Shown in pieces: positions 41,087 to 50,900 of a DNA stretch of 64,000 nucleotides. Positions within the stretch are counted from its first letter, which is position 1, and the number at the start of each line of letters is the position of its first letter. The stretch covers positions 62,001 through 126,000 of the forward strand of contig CALSOO010000004.1 of NCBI GenBank assembly GCA_943787985.1, read 5' to 3'. The DNA comes from an uncultured Paracoccaceae bacterium (lineage in GTDB: Bacteria; Pseudomonadota; Alphaproteobacteria; Rhodobacterales; Rhodobacteraceae). The notes beneath the pieces are model-generated. The model did no database searches. It was not told the DNA's origin and saw only the letters and a list, made by a program, of their open reading frames with translations. A program made the translations under genes and the position numbers.

Positions 41087-41142
41087 TTGTTAACCCTTTA
41101 TTCACCTTGCTAAATAAACCTCCGCCGGAGGCATCGGATGTC

Positions 41143-42660
41143 TCAAACATGTGCGACCTCCATACCATGCGCACCGCCCATCATCAGGCCAATTTCGTCA
41201 ACGGTGAGCCCAGCGGCAGGGCGCAAAGGGCTCAAACGACCTTCATTCAAAGCTGCAAACCGATCCGAGATTTCCATCAGTTCATCGAGGTCTTGTGAAA
41301 TGACAATCACCGCGGCACCGTTTGCAGCCAAGTCCAACAAAGCTTGTCGAATGGCGGCCGCTGCGGCCGCATCTACACCCCAGGTCGGTTGGTTCACGAC
41401 CAAGACATCGGGTCTTTGTAAAACTTCACGCCCGATGACGAATTTCTGTAAATTGCCGCCTGAAAGAGAGCGTGCAGCGTTGGCTGCGCTGGGTGTTCGC
41501 ACGTCAAAAGCGCCTATGATGCGCTCGGCAAAGCGTTGTGCGGCAGCCCAGTCCAGCACTCCGTGACGTTCCAGTTTTTCTCGCTGTGCACCCGTCAGCA
41601 TTGCGTTCTCAATGAGTGACATATCAGGGGCGGCTGCATGTCCTAGACGTTCTTCCGGGGCGGTGAGCAATCCAATTTCGCGGCGCGGGTTCGGCCCCAG
41701 GTGGCCGATGTCACGGCCTTTGTAGGTGATCATGCCTGCCTGTGCGCAGGTTTCGCCTGATAGCGCGCCCAGAAGCTCGTCCTGGCCGTTTCCTGCGACG
41801 CCACCGATCCCCAAGACCTCACCGGTGTGGAGGGTCAAGGAAATTTCGCGCAACGGCATCCCGAATGCCGCGGCAGGGGGCAGGGACAAACTTGTGAGTT
41901 TTAGAACTTCTTCACCTTGCAGAGAGGGGGTACGCTGGGGCGTCTTGAGTTTCGCACCAACCATCATTTCGGCCATGTCGCGCGCGGAGGTCTCTGCGGG
42001 GATACAGGCGCCGACAACTTGCCCCAGTCTTAAAATTGTTGCGGTGTCGCAAAGGGTCCGAATTTCTTCCAGTTTATGGGAGATGTATAAAATTGATGTT
42101 CCCTCTGATCGCAATTTATTGAGGGTATCAAACAAGATAGAGACCTCTTGCGGGGTTAGAACCGAAGTAGGTTCGTCCATGATCAAAAGCTTGGGATCTT
42201 GAAGAAGACATCGGATAATCTCGACGCGTTGTTGTTCGCCTGCTGACAAATCGCCAACAATGCGGTCTGGCGACAACGGCAGCCCATAGGCTTGCGAAAC
42301 CTGCGTTATCTGATCTGACAACTGGCGCATTTTGGGGGCGGTTTCCATGCCCAATGCGATATTCTCTGCGACCGTCAACGCGTCGAACAGAGAGAAATGC
42401 TGGAACACCATTCCGATCCCGCTGGCACGCGCAGTGCGGGGATCTGCAGGTGCAAAGGTCTCGGAATTGAGGTGCATCTCGCCCAGATCCGGCTTTACCA
42501 ATCCATAGATCATTTTGACCAAAGTGGATTTGCCTGCGCCATTTTCTCCGAGCAAAGCATGAATCTCACCTTGCTTGATCTCGAGGCTCACACTGTCATT
42601 GGCCACAACGTCTGGATACGCTTTCGTCAATTCATGCAATGACAATAGAATATCGGTCAT
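41143..42660 (-). CDS. ABC transporter ATP-binding protein, double cassette, nucleoside type
   Basis: A 505-residue protein with two ATPase domains, as in ribose/nucleoside transporters. Domain 1 has Walker A GENGAGKSTLVKMIYG (residues 38-53), signature LSAGEQQRVEIIRCL and Walker B LLIMDEPTSVL. Domain 2 has a degenerate Walker A (GVAGNGQDELLGAL), signature LSGGNLQKFVIGREV and PDVLVVNQPTWGVD. Its start overlaps the xdhC stop by four bases, tying purine uptake to oxidation in one transcript. Confidence 0.93.
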   Translation of the reverse strand: MTDILLSLHELTKAYPDVVANDSVSLEIKQGEIHALLGENGAGKSTLVKMIYGLVKPDLGEMHLNSETFAPADPRTARASGIGMVFQHFSLFDALTVAENIALGMETAPKMRQLSDQITQVSQAYGLPLSPDRIVGDLSAGEQQRVEIIRCLLQDPKLLIMDEPTSVLTPQEVSILFDTLNKLRSEGTSILYISHKLEEIRTLCDTATILRLGQVVGACIPAETSARDMAEMMVGAKLKTPQRTPSLQGEEVLKLTSLSLPPAAAFGMPLREISLTLHTGEVLGIGGVAGNGQDELLGALSGETCAQAGMITYKGRDIGHLGPNPRREIGLLTAPEERLGHAAAPDMSLIENAMLTGAQREKLERHGVLDWAAAQRFAERIIGAFDVRTPSAANAARSLSGGNLQKFVIGREVLQRPDVLVVNQPTWGVDAAAAAAIRQALLDLAANGAAVIVISQDLDELMEISDRFAALNEGRLSPLRPAAGLTVDEIGLMMGGAHGMEVAHV

Positions 42661-43577
42661 GCTGTCGCCTCCATGAGCGCCGCGGGTGTGTGGCTTGCTT
42701 TGAGTAGCCGATCAGCGACCCCTATCGCAATCATTTGAGGGTGTTTGCCTAAAGATATGTCGCCAATTGGGCATGTGATCTGGTCGATGCGCGTGTCAGA
42801 ATGCCCCAGAGCACGTAAACGATTGCGAAACCTGGCCCATTTGGTTGCTGACCCGATCAATCCGCAGAACGCAAAGCCATGCGTCAGTAGGCTGTGGCAC
42901 ATTTCAAGATCAAGCGCGTGGGCATAGGTTAATATCAGGTGATGTGCGTGTTCGGGCGCGTGTTGAACGACAAGGTTTGGTTGTGCCGCTGGTAGGGCAT
43001 TAATTTGATCGGGTATTTCTGTAGGATACCGTTTGATATCAGTATCGACCCACGTGATCTCCCACCCGGGCAAAGGCGCCATAACCGAGACAATTGCACG
43101 CCCAACGTGGCCAGCTCCCCAAATCCACAGCGGGTTTTGAGGGCGGTGGACCGGTTCGATCATCCACTCTCCAACACGCTGGGCAGAGGGGTAAATACCT
43201 TGATTGCGTGCCGCGCTTAACAGCCGGCGGACCGGGAGCGGCATGTCACCAGAGCCACGCGCGATTATGTCTTCGGGCAAGGATTGGGCGCGCTCAAGAT
43301 CATAGGTTTCGGTCAGAATATGAACCGCGCCACCACAACATTGCCCCATGTCCGGACCAAGGGCGTGCCGTGTCATGCGATCACCACTTTTGAGGGCAGC
43401 GCGTGCGCACTCAAATTCGAGAGCTCCCCCTCCTATTGTGCCGGATTGTCCGCCGTCCCATACGAGCATTGCCGCTCCGACTTCACGCGGGGCTGATCCT
43501 TTGACCTCTGCCACAACCACACGCGCCACGCGACCGTGCGCGCGGCAGGCGGCAATCAAGGCACTGCGCTCAAACAT
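42657..43577 (-). CDS. xdhC: xanthine dehydrogenase accessory protein XdhC
   Basis: A 306-residue maturation factor that binds molybdenum cofactor and inserts its sulfurated form into XdhB. N-terminal XdhC/CoxI domain (VVVAEVKGSAPREVGAAMLVW, GTIGGGALEFECARAAL) and a C-terminal Rossmann domain (LWIWGAGHVGRAIVSVMA; CGLIGSATKWARFRNRLRALG). The start overlaps the end of xdhB by eight bases and the stop overlaps the transporter ATPase by four. Confidence 0.93.
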   Translation of the reverse strand: MFERSALIAACRAHGRVARVVVAEVKGSAPREVGAAMLVWDGGQSGTIGGGALEFECARAALKSGDRMTRHALGPDMGQCCGGAVHILTETYDLERAQSLPEDIIARGSGDMPLPVRRLLSAARNQGIYPSAQRVGEWMIEPVHRPQNPLWIWGAGHVGRAIVSVMAPLPGWEITWVDTDIKRYPTEIPDQINALPAAQPNLVVQHAPEHAHHLILTYAHALDLEMCHSLLTHGFAFCGLIGSATKWARFRNRLRALGHSDTRIDQITCPIGDISLGKHPQMIAIGVADRLLKASHTPAALMEATA

Positions 43578-45855
43578 TGCGCGCCCTTTTTATGGCGGCC
43601 AATACATGTTCGGCTGTGGCCGGGGCGTTCAGGTCTGGATATGCTGGCCCGCAGGCCGCGACCGCATCGCTGAGCGCGAAAAACGCCGATAGTCCCAACA
43701 TAAACGGCGGCTCGCCAACCGCTTTGGATTTGTAGATTGTGTCGGCCTTGTTCTCACCGTCCCAAAGCGCCACGTTGAAGATGTCAGGGCGGTCCGAGCA
43801 GGCAGGAATTTTGTAGGTCGAGGGGGCGTGAGTGCGCAAATTGCCTGCGTCGTCCCAAACCAGTTCCTCGGTGGTCAGCCATCCTGCGCCTTGAACGTAG
43901 CCTCCCTCAATCTGGCCGATGTCCAGCGCAGGATTAAGGGATGCCCCTGCGTCATGCAAAATATCTGTGCGCAGAATTCGGTTTTCACCTGTCAGGGTGT
44001 CAATGGCGACTTCGGTAATCGCCGCCCCGTAAGCAAAGTAGAAAAATGGACGCCCATGACCTTTGATGCGGTCCCACTGGATGTCGGGTGTCTTGTAAAA
44101 ACCGGTGGCTGACAGGCTTATGCGGGCCTCGTAAGCGGATTGAGCCGCTTTGGCAAAGCTCAACTGATGTTCGGGAAGTGTCACGATCCCGTTTGCAAAT
44201 TGCACGTCACGAACTGGGCAATTGTGCAGGTCGGCGAGGTGTGCTGCAATCCTGTCGCGAATGGTGTCGCAGGCGACTTTTACGGCCATACCGTTCAGGT
44301 CACTTCCCGAAGATGCAGCCGTCGCAGAAGTATTGGGCACTTTGGCGGTGTCCGTGGCCGTGATTTTGATCATGTCCAATGGAACGCCGAACCTGAGCGC
44401 TGCGACTTGGGCGACTTTTTGGAACAGGCCCTGACCCATCTCTGTCCCGCCGTGGTTCAGGTGAATAGAACCGTCCTGATAGACATGCACCAAAGCACCG
44501 GCTTGGTTCAGGTGCGTGAGCGTGAAGGAAATGCCGAATTTCACAGGGGTCAGTGCAATTCCGCGTTTGATCACTTCGTTCTGTGCGTTCCAGTCAACGA
44601 CTGCTGTACGTCGTTTTACATATTCCGACGTGGATACGAGCGTGTCCGTGAGATCGGCAATAATCGAATCCTCGACGACCTGTCCGTAGGGGGTGGTTTG
44701 CGCACCTTGTTCTGGTGTCGCGTAGTAGTTGTTCTTGCGAACACTCAGTGGATCCATGCAGAGGTGATGCGCGATATGGTCAATGATCCGCTCCATGCCC
44801 AAAACGCCTTGCGGTCCGCCAAATCCGCGAAAGGCTGTCGCACTTTGCATGTTGGTTTTCAGGCGGTGGCTCTCGATACGCACATTGGGCAGGAAATAGG
44901 CGTTGTCGGCATGTAACATCGCACGGTCCGCAACGGGCAAGGACAAATCCTGCGCCCATCCACATCGCGTGTAGTGCACGACATCGAGGGCACTGATCCG
45001 CCCCGCCGTGTCAAACCCGCACCTGTATTCAATGCGGAAATCATGGCGTTTGCCGGTGATGATCATATCGTCATCGCGGTCATACCGCATTTTGCACGGC
45101 TTGCCGGTTTGGCGGGCAGCAATGGCACATGCGATAGCCAACGCGTTGCCTTGGCTTTCCTTGCCGCCGAACCCGCCCCCCATACGCCGTGTTTCGACAC
45201 GCACTGCATTCATGGGTTTTCCCAAAGCATGTGCAACTTTGTGTTGGATTTCAGTGGGGTGTTGGGTCGAGCTATGAACCAGCATGTCGCCGTCTTCAGA
45301 TGGAAGGGCTAGGGCTGCTTGGCCTTCGAGATAAAAATGTTCCTGACCGCCCATGTGAAGGGTGCCATGAACTGTGTGGGTTGCATGTTTCAGAGAGGAG
45401 CCGGCGTCGCCGCGTTGATAGACTCGTGGCCCATCTTCAAACCGGCTGTCGGCGGCCAAAGCTTGCCCGATGGTAAGGATCGCAGGGTGTTCCGTTATAT
45501 CAAAGTCGGCTTGGCGCGCGGCGTGCCGGGCCAGATGGTGTGAGGTGGCTACGACCAGAAACACGGGTTGCCCGACATAGTGAACGCGGTCCTTGGCAAG
45601 CAGTGGTTCGTCGTGATTGGAAGGGGAGCAATCGGCATCAAAGGGCAAGTCACAGGCTTCCAGAACCGCAACAACACCATCAGATGCGCGGACCTTTTCA
45701 AGGGACATGCCGTTCAGGATTCCACAAGCAACAGGGCTGGTTCCAAAGGCAAGATGCAAGGTGCCTGTCGGGGTGGGGATGTCATCTACGTAACGTGCGG
45801 CGCCTGACACATGCAGCGGGGCTGCATCATGGGGAACGGCGGGTCGATGTGTCAT
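43570..45855 (-). CDS. xdhB: xanthine dehydrogenase, molybdenum-binding subunit
   Basis: A 761-residue large subunit that hydroxylates hypoxanthine and xanthine to urate. Cofactor and active-site segments are present: RRMGGGFGGKESQGNALAIACA, TAFRGFGGPQGVLGMERIID (with the substrate-orienting Arg), GTEMGQGLFQKVAQVAA, and the catalytic Glu in VGEPPFMLGLSAFFALSDAV. The start overlaps xdhA (ATGA) and the stop overlaps xdhC. Length is normal for the bacterial two-subunit enzyme. Confidence 0.94.
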   Translation of the reverse strand: MTHRPAVPHDAAPLHVSGAARYVDDIPTPTGTLHLAFGTSPVACGILNGMSLEKVRASDGVVAVLEACDLPFDADCSPSNHDEPLLAKDRVHYVGQPVFLVVATSHHLARHAARQADFDITEHPAILTIGQALAADSRFEDGPRVYQRGDAGSSLKHATHTVHGTLHMGGQEHFYLEGQAALALPSEDGDMLVHSSTQHPTEIQHKVAHALGKPMNAVRVETRRMGGGFGGKESQGNALAIACAIAARQTGKPCKMRYDRDDDMIITGKRHDFRIEYRCGFDTAGRISALDVVHYTRCGWAQDLSLPVADRAMLHADNAYFLPNVRIESHRLKTNMQSATAFRGFGGPQGVLGMERIIDHIAHHLCMDPLSVRKNNYYATPEQGAQTTPYGQVVEDSIIADLTDTLVSTSEYVKRRTAVVDWNAQNEVIKRGIALTPVKFGISFTLTHLNQAGALVHVYQDGSIHLNHGGTEMGQGLFQKVAQVAALRFGVPLDMIKITATDTAKVPNTSATAASSGSDLNGMAVKVACDTIRDRIAAHLADLHNCPVRDVQFANGIVTLPEHQLSFAKAAQSAYEARISLSATGFYKTPDIQWDRIKGHGRPFFYFAYGAAITEVAIDTLTGENRILRTDILHDAGASLNPALDIGQIEGGYVQGAGWLTTEELVWDDAGNLRTHAPSTYKIPACSDRPDIFNVALWDGENKADTIYKSKAVGEPPFMLGLSAFFALSDAVAACGPAYPDLNAPATAEHVLAAIKRARNV

Positions 45856-47219
45856 GGCGACACCTCGTGAACGCTGCTCAGGGTGCCTTTATCCTCAAAC
45901 CAGTAACGCAAAAGCATATTTTGCGCGGTTTCCATACGGTATTGTGCAGATGCGCGCATATCGGACAGGGGGGTAAAGTCCTGCGTCATGGCCTGCATAG
46001 CGGTTTCAATGCCGGCTTTTGTCCATGGTTGACCAACCAGTGCCGCTTCTGCGTTTTTTGCCCGTGCGGGTGTGCCAGCCATGCCGCCATAGGCCAGCCG
46101 CGCCGTTGTCACCGTTCCTCGTGACGTCTGGATCCACAGGCAGCCGCATACAGCAGAAATATCCTGATCGAAGCGTTTGGAAAGTTTGTAACATTTGAGG
46201 GCATCAGGCGCTTTCGGGATGCTGATGCCTGTGACCAACTCGCCTTTGGCGCGATCTTGTTGGCCGTAAGCGACAAAGAAATCCTCAAGCAGAATACTGC
46301 GTTTTTGATGGCCTTTTTGCAGATGTAAAGTTGCGCCAAGTGCGATCAAAGCTGGAGAGCCGTCGCCGATGGGCGAGCCGTTTGCGATGTTTCCGCCAAT
46401 CGTTGCCGCGTTGCGCACCTGCCGTGATCCGTAGCGCTGGATAAGCTGCGAAAAGCCGGGGTAGTGGGGGGCAATCACCTTGTCCAAATCGGTCAACGTC
46501 GTCATGGCCCCGACGTCTATGCAGGTTTCATGATCTGTGATTGTAGCAAGCTCGGGAATACGGTTGAGGAATGCCACGTGTTCCAAAGTGCGCATTTGCT
46601 TGGTGACCCACAGGCCAACATCCGTTGCTCCGGCTATCAAAGTTGTTTCAGGGTTTTGTTCATACCAAACGGCAAAGGTCTCCAAATCAGTTGGCGTCGA
46701 ATGTTCGGTTGCGTTTGCCGCTGTATCAAGCGGAGCATCGTACATGTGAGGCGGGACAGGGGCCGCCTCAACGGATTGAGCCGCGCGCACAATGGGGGCG
46801 TACCCTGTGCATCGACACAGATTTCCCGCCAAAGCCACATCGTGGTCTGTTTCCCCGTTTAGATGGGCTGTGGCCATAGATGTGATGAAACCCGGTGTGC
46901 AAAATCCGCACTGGCTGCCGTGATGCTCAACCATGGCGTTTTGGACCGGATGTGGGGTTCCATCGGGTGCTGCTATGCCTTCAACCGTGCGGATCGCTTT
47001 GCCGTCGAGCTGGGGCAGGAACAAGATGCAAGCATTCAGCGCCTTCGCGCCGTTCCGGTCTGTGACGATGATGGTGCAGGCGCCACAATCCCCTTCGTTG
47101 CAGCCTTCCTTTGTGCCTGTCATTTGTCGATCTTCGCGCAACCAATCCAACAAAGTTCGAGTTGGGCTGACGTTGCCCAGCTTCACAGTCTTTCCGTTTA
47201 GCCGAAAAGAAACGTCCAT
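45852..47219 (-). CDS. xdhA: xanthine dehydrogenase, FAD/2Fe-2S subunit
   Basis: A 455-residue small subunit. The plant-type 2Fe-2S domain has CNEGDCGACTIIV near residues 39-51 with a further Cys after; the second 2Fe-2S domain shows CGFCTPGFI and GNLCRCTGYAPIV; the FAD domain has TLIAGATDVGLWV and NAATIGGNIANGSPIGD. It passes electrons from the molybdenum centre in XdhB to NAD. It is the first gene of the seven-gene purine operon; no regulator gene is adjacent, and the upstream 200 bp show no obvious operator. Confidence 0.94.
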   Translation of the reverse strand: MDVSFRLNGKTVKLGNVSPTRTLLDWLREDRQMTGTKEGCNEGDCGACTIIVTDRNGAKALNACILFLPQLDGKAIRTVEGIAAPDGTPHPVQNAMVEHHGSQCGFCTPGFITSMATAHLNGETDHDVALAGNLCRCTGYAPIVRAAQSVEAAPVPPHMYDAPLDTAANATEHSTPTDLETFAVWYEQNPETTLIAGATDVGLWVTKQMRTLEHVAFLNRIPELATITDHETCIDVGAMTTLTDLDKVIAPHYPGFSQLIQRYGSRQVRNAATIGGNIANGSPIGDGSPALIALGATLHLQKGHQKRSILLEDFFVAYGQQDRAKGELVTGISIPKAPDALKCYKLSKRFDQDISAVCGCLWIQTSRGTVTTARLAYGGMAGTPARAKNAEAALVGQPWTKAGIETAMQAMTQDFTPLSDMRASAQYRMETAQNMLLRYWFEDKGTLSSVHEVSP

Positions 47220-47389
47220 GTGATGTAACCCGCCACCCTACCCAGAGCCCTTGGTGATGCGGCGTCGATGTGGCGTAGACGCGGCATGGGCAATTGTTGG
47301 GTAAAGTTAGTGGGCCAAGCTTGGCTTTGGCAAGAGCGAAGGTGGCTTTGAACAGGACGCGGATGCGATTTGCTGCCCGATTGTGCAGT

Positions 47390-47431
47390 CCATATTAGAT
47401 GAGCGCCATTCCATATTAGATGAGCGCCATT
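47390..47431. repeat. tandem duplication of 21 bp
   Basis: CCATATTAGATGAGCGCCATT occurs twice head to tail, 47390-47410 and 47411-47431. The second copy contains the end of the DUF6614 gene including its stop (minus strand ...ATGGCGCTCATCTAA), so the duplication does not change the protein. Confidence 0.95.
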
Positions 47432-47766
47432 CTCTCGGACCTTTCCGGGTCGGGGAAGGGGCGGTACAAACCGATACGGCTGGTTCCGATTTGGTCATGT
47501 ACGGCCCTGTGCAGGCGCGCAATATCATCGTCATGTGTGCCACTCAGCCGAAACGCTTTGTCGAGCTGCGTTAAATCCGCGACTTCGATCTCAAGCATGA
47601 AGTCACTGTGTAGTTCTGAAGCCAGATTGAGTTTGCGTCGCATCAGTCGCCAGCTGTTGATGGTGCCGGCTGTTTGCAAATGCGACATCCACGCGTCGAG
47701 TGCTTGGGCAAAGCTCAACGCTCTGGCGTCTTGTTTCAGATCAATCATGCAATGATAGACGTTCAT
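47416..47766 (-). CDS. DUF6614-type small protein
   Basis: A 116-residue soluble protein of a small uncharacterised family of Rhodobacteraceae and relatives (NVYHCMIDLKQDARALSFAQAL, GTINSWRLMRRKLNLASELHSDFMLEIEVAD divided over a loop, LHRAVHDQIGTSRIGLYRPFPD). The fold is probably a ferredoxin-like dimeric barrel. No catalytic residues can be named. It stands between the purine operon and dnaE, and its end lies in a 21-bp tandem duplication. Confidence 0.75.
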   Translation of the reverse strand: MNVYHCMIDLKQDARALSFAQALDAWMSHLQTAGTINSWRLMRRKLNLASELHSDFMLEIEVADLTQLDKAFRLSGTHDDDIARLHRAVHDQIGTSRIGLYRPFPDPERSERMALI

Positions 47767-47907
47767 GTCGGGCCTCTTCGCTGAAATACAGCCTGACCCT
47801 GACAGTTTTGGGTTACTCGCCCGTTAATCGCGATGCTTCGCCAGATTTTACGCCGAAGACCTCAAGATGTGGTGGTGGGGCGGGGATGCTTGGACTACTC
47901 TGAAGCC

Positions 47908-50900
47908 ATGTCTACTGATCCCCGATTCATTCACCTGCGCACCCATTCCGAATACTCGTTGTTGGAAGGCGCGCTTCGCCTGAAAAAGCTGCCTGATTTA
48001 TGCGCAAAGCATAAGATGCCGGCAATGGCGCTCACCGATACGAACAATATGTTCGCAGCGCTCGAGTTTTCTGTTGCGATGTCCGGTGCTGGTGTTCAAC
48101 CGATTATTGGCTGTCAGGTTGACGTCACGTATCTGGAAACCCGTCCGGGTGATAGCAAACGTGCACCTGCCGCTATGGTGCTCCTCGCCCAAAGCGAGAC
48201 AGGGTACGAGAACCTGATGAAGCTGAATTCGTGCCTGTATGTTGGCAATCATGATCAATTGCCACAGGTGACGGTAGAGGAACTCGCGCAATACGGCGCT
48301 GGTATCATCTGTTTGACGGGTGGTCCAAACGGGCCCGTCGGACAATTGCTGCAAGGTGGTCAGAACCCTGCGGCTCAAGACCTCATGCAAAGGCTCAAAG
48401 GCATTTTTGAAGACCGCTTGTACGTCGAGTTGCAGCGCCACCCTGGTGAGCAAGGTCCAAGTGATGCAGAGCGTCTGAGCGAGCGCGGTTTTGTCGAAAT
48501 GGCCTATGCCATGGACCTGCCGTTGGTCGCGACGAATGATGTCTATTTTCCCGATACCAAAATGTACGAGGCGCATGATGCGCTGATTTGCATCTCCGAA
48601 GGGGCGTATGTCGACCAGCAAGAGGGCCGTCGCCGCCTGACGCCGCAGCACTACTTTAAAACTCAGGCGGAAATGGTCGCGCTTTTTGCAGACTTGCCAG
48701 AGGCGATCGAGAACACTGTCGAGATTGCAAAACGCTGCGCATTCAAGGCGTATTTGCGTGACCCGATCCTGCCTAAATTCGCGGATGACGAAGTCGAAGA
48801 ATTGCGTCGCCAATCCAAAGAGGGCTTGATGGCGCGCCTTGATGTTATTCCTCACGCGGTGCCTGTGTCCGAGTACGAAGAACGTTTGGAATTTGAACTC
48901 AAGATCATCGAAGGGATGGGGTTTCCCGGTTACTTCCTGATCGTTGCGGACTTTATCAAGTGGGCCAAGGATCAAGGGATTCCTGTTGGACCGGGGCGTG
49001 GGTCTGGTGCGGGATCTCTTGTGGCGTATGCGTTGACGGTCACGGACCTTGATCCTTTACGGTATCAATTGCTGTTTGAGCGCTTTTTGAACCCTGAACG
49101 GGTTTCGATGCCCGACTTCGATATCGATTTTTGTATGGATCGCCGCGAAGAAGTCATCCGCTATGTTCAAGAGAAGTATGGTCGGGACAAAGTGGGTCAG
49201 ATCATCACCTTTGGTGCTTTGCTCTCAAAGGCGGCAGTGCGCGATATCGGGCGTGTTTTGCAGATGCCTTATGGGCAAGTGGACCGCCTGTCCAAGCTGA
49301 TCCCTGTGGAAGGGGTCAAACCCGTTTCCATCGAAAAAGCGCTTAAGGACGAGCCGCGTTTGCGTGAAGAAGCGCGCAATGAGGAAGTCGTGCAGCGCCT
49401 GTTGGACTACGGCCAGCAGGTTGAAGGGCTACTCAGAAACGCATCGACCCACGCGGCGGGCGTGGTGATCGGGGACCGCCCTTTGGATGCTTTGGTGCCG
49501 CTGTATCAAGACCCAAGATCAGATATGCCCGCAACACAATTCAACATGAAATGGGTGGAACAGGCAGGGCTGGTGAAGTTTGACTTTTTGGGCCTCAAAA
49601 CCCTGACCGTCATCCAAAACGCTGTGGACCAAATCCGTTCTGGCGGCCGTCACCTGCACATTGCGGCAGACGGTACCGAACTTTACGCCCCGCCAGACGG
49701 GCATATTGATGATATCGCGACGATCCCGCTTGATGATGAAGCGTCTTACAAGCTCTATGCCAGCGCCAAAACAGTGGCGGTGTTTCAGGTTGAATCCAGC
49801 GGGATGATGGATGCGCTCAAACGCATGAAACCAACCTGCATTGAGGATATCGTGGCCTTGGTCGCGCTGTATCGTCCGGGCCCGATGGAGAATATTCCGA
49901 CCTATTGCGAGGTCAAGAACGGGCAAAAGGAACGGGAATCTGTTCATCCTTTGATCGACCATATCCTTGAGGAAACGCAAGGAATTATCGTTTATCAAGA
50001 ACAAGTTATGCAGATTGCACAGGTTATGGCGGGCTACTCGTTGGGTGGTGCCGACTTGTTGCGCCGTGCGATGGGTAAAAAGATCAAAGAGGCGATGGAC
50101 GCAGAACGTCCCAAGTTTGAAAAAGGCGCCGCTGAAAACGGGGTCGATGCAAAGAAAGCTTCCGAAGTCTTCGATTTGTTGGAGAAATTCGCGAACTACG
50201 GTTTCAACAAATCCCACGCTGCGGCTTACGCGGTGGTCAGCTATCAAACCGCATGGCTCAAAGCGAACCATCCTGTGGAATTCATGGCCGGCGTCATGAA
50301 CTGCGATATTCACCTCACCGACAAGCTGGCCACGTATTTTCAAGAAGTGCGCAAACAGCTTGGGTTGGACTGGGTGCCGCCGTGTGTGAACCGTTCCGAT
50401 GCGACATTCAAAGTGGTTGACGGGGCGTTGGTCTATGCGCTGGGCGCGTTGAAGAACGTGGGCGTCGAAGCGATGAAACTGATTGTGGAGGGCCGCCGGT
50501 CAGATCCGAACCTGCCGGATAGTCCCGACAAACCTTTTGCAACGCTGTTTGATCTCGCGCGCCGTGTTGACCTCAAACGCGTGGGCAAACGCCCGTTGGA
50601 AATGCTGGCCCGCTCCGGTGCTTTTGACACGCTGGATAGAAACAGGCGCCGTGTTTTCGACGCGCTGGATGGGTTGATGAATTATTCCGCCGCCATCCAC
50701 GAACAGAAAAACAGCAATCAAGTGTCCTTGTTTGGTGAGGCGGGTGATGATCTGCCTGAACCGCGCATGATGCCTGTGGATGATTGGCTGCCTGCCGAGC
50801 GCCTGAGCGAAGAGTTCAAAGCCGTGGGCTTTTATTTGTCGGGCCATCCGTTGGACGACTATATGGCTGCGCTAAAGCGTAAAAATGTCGAAACTCTGGA

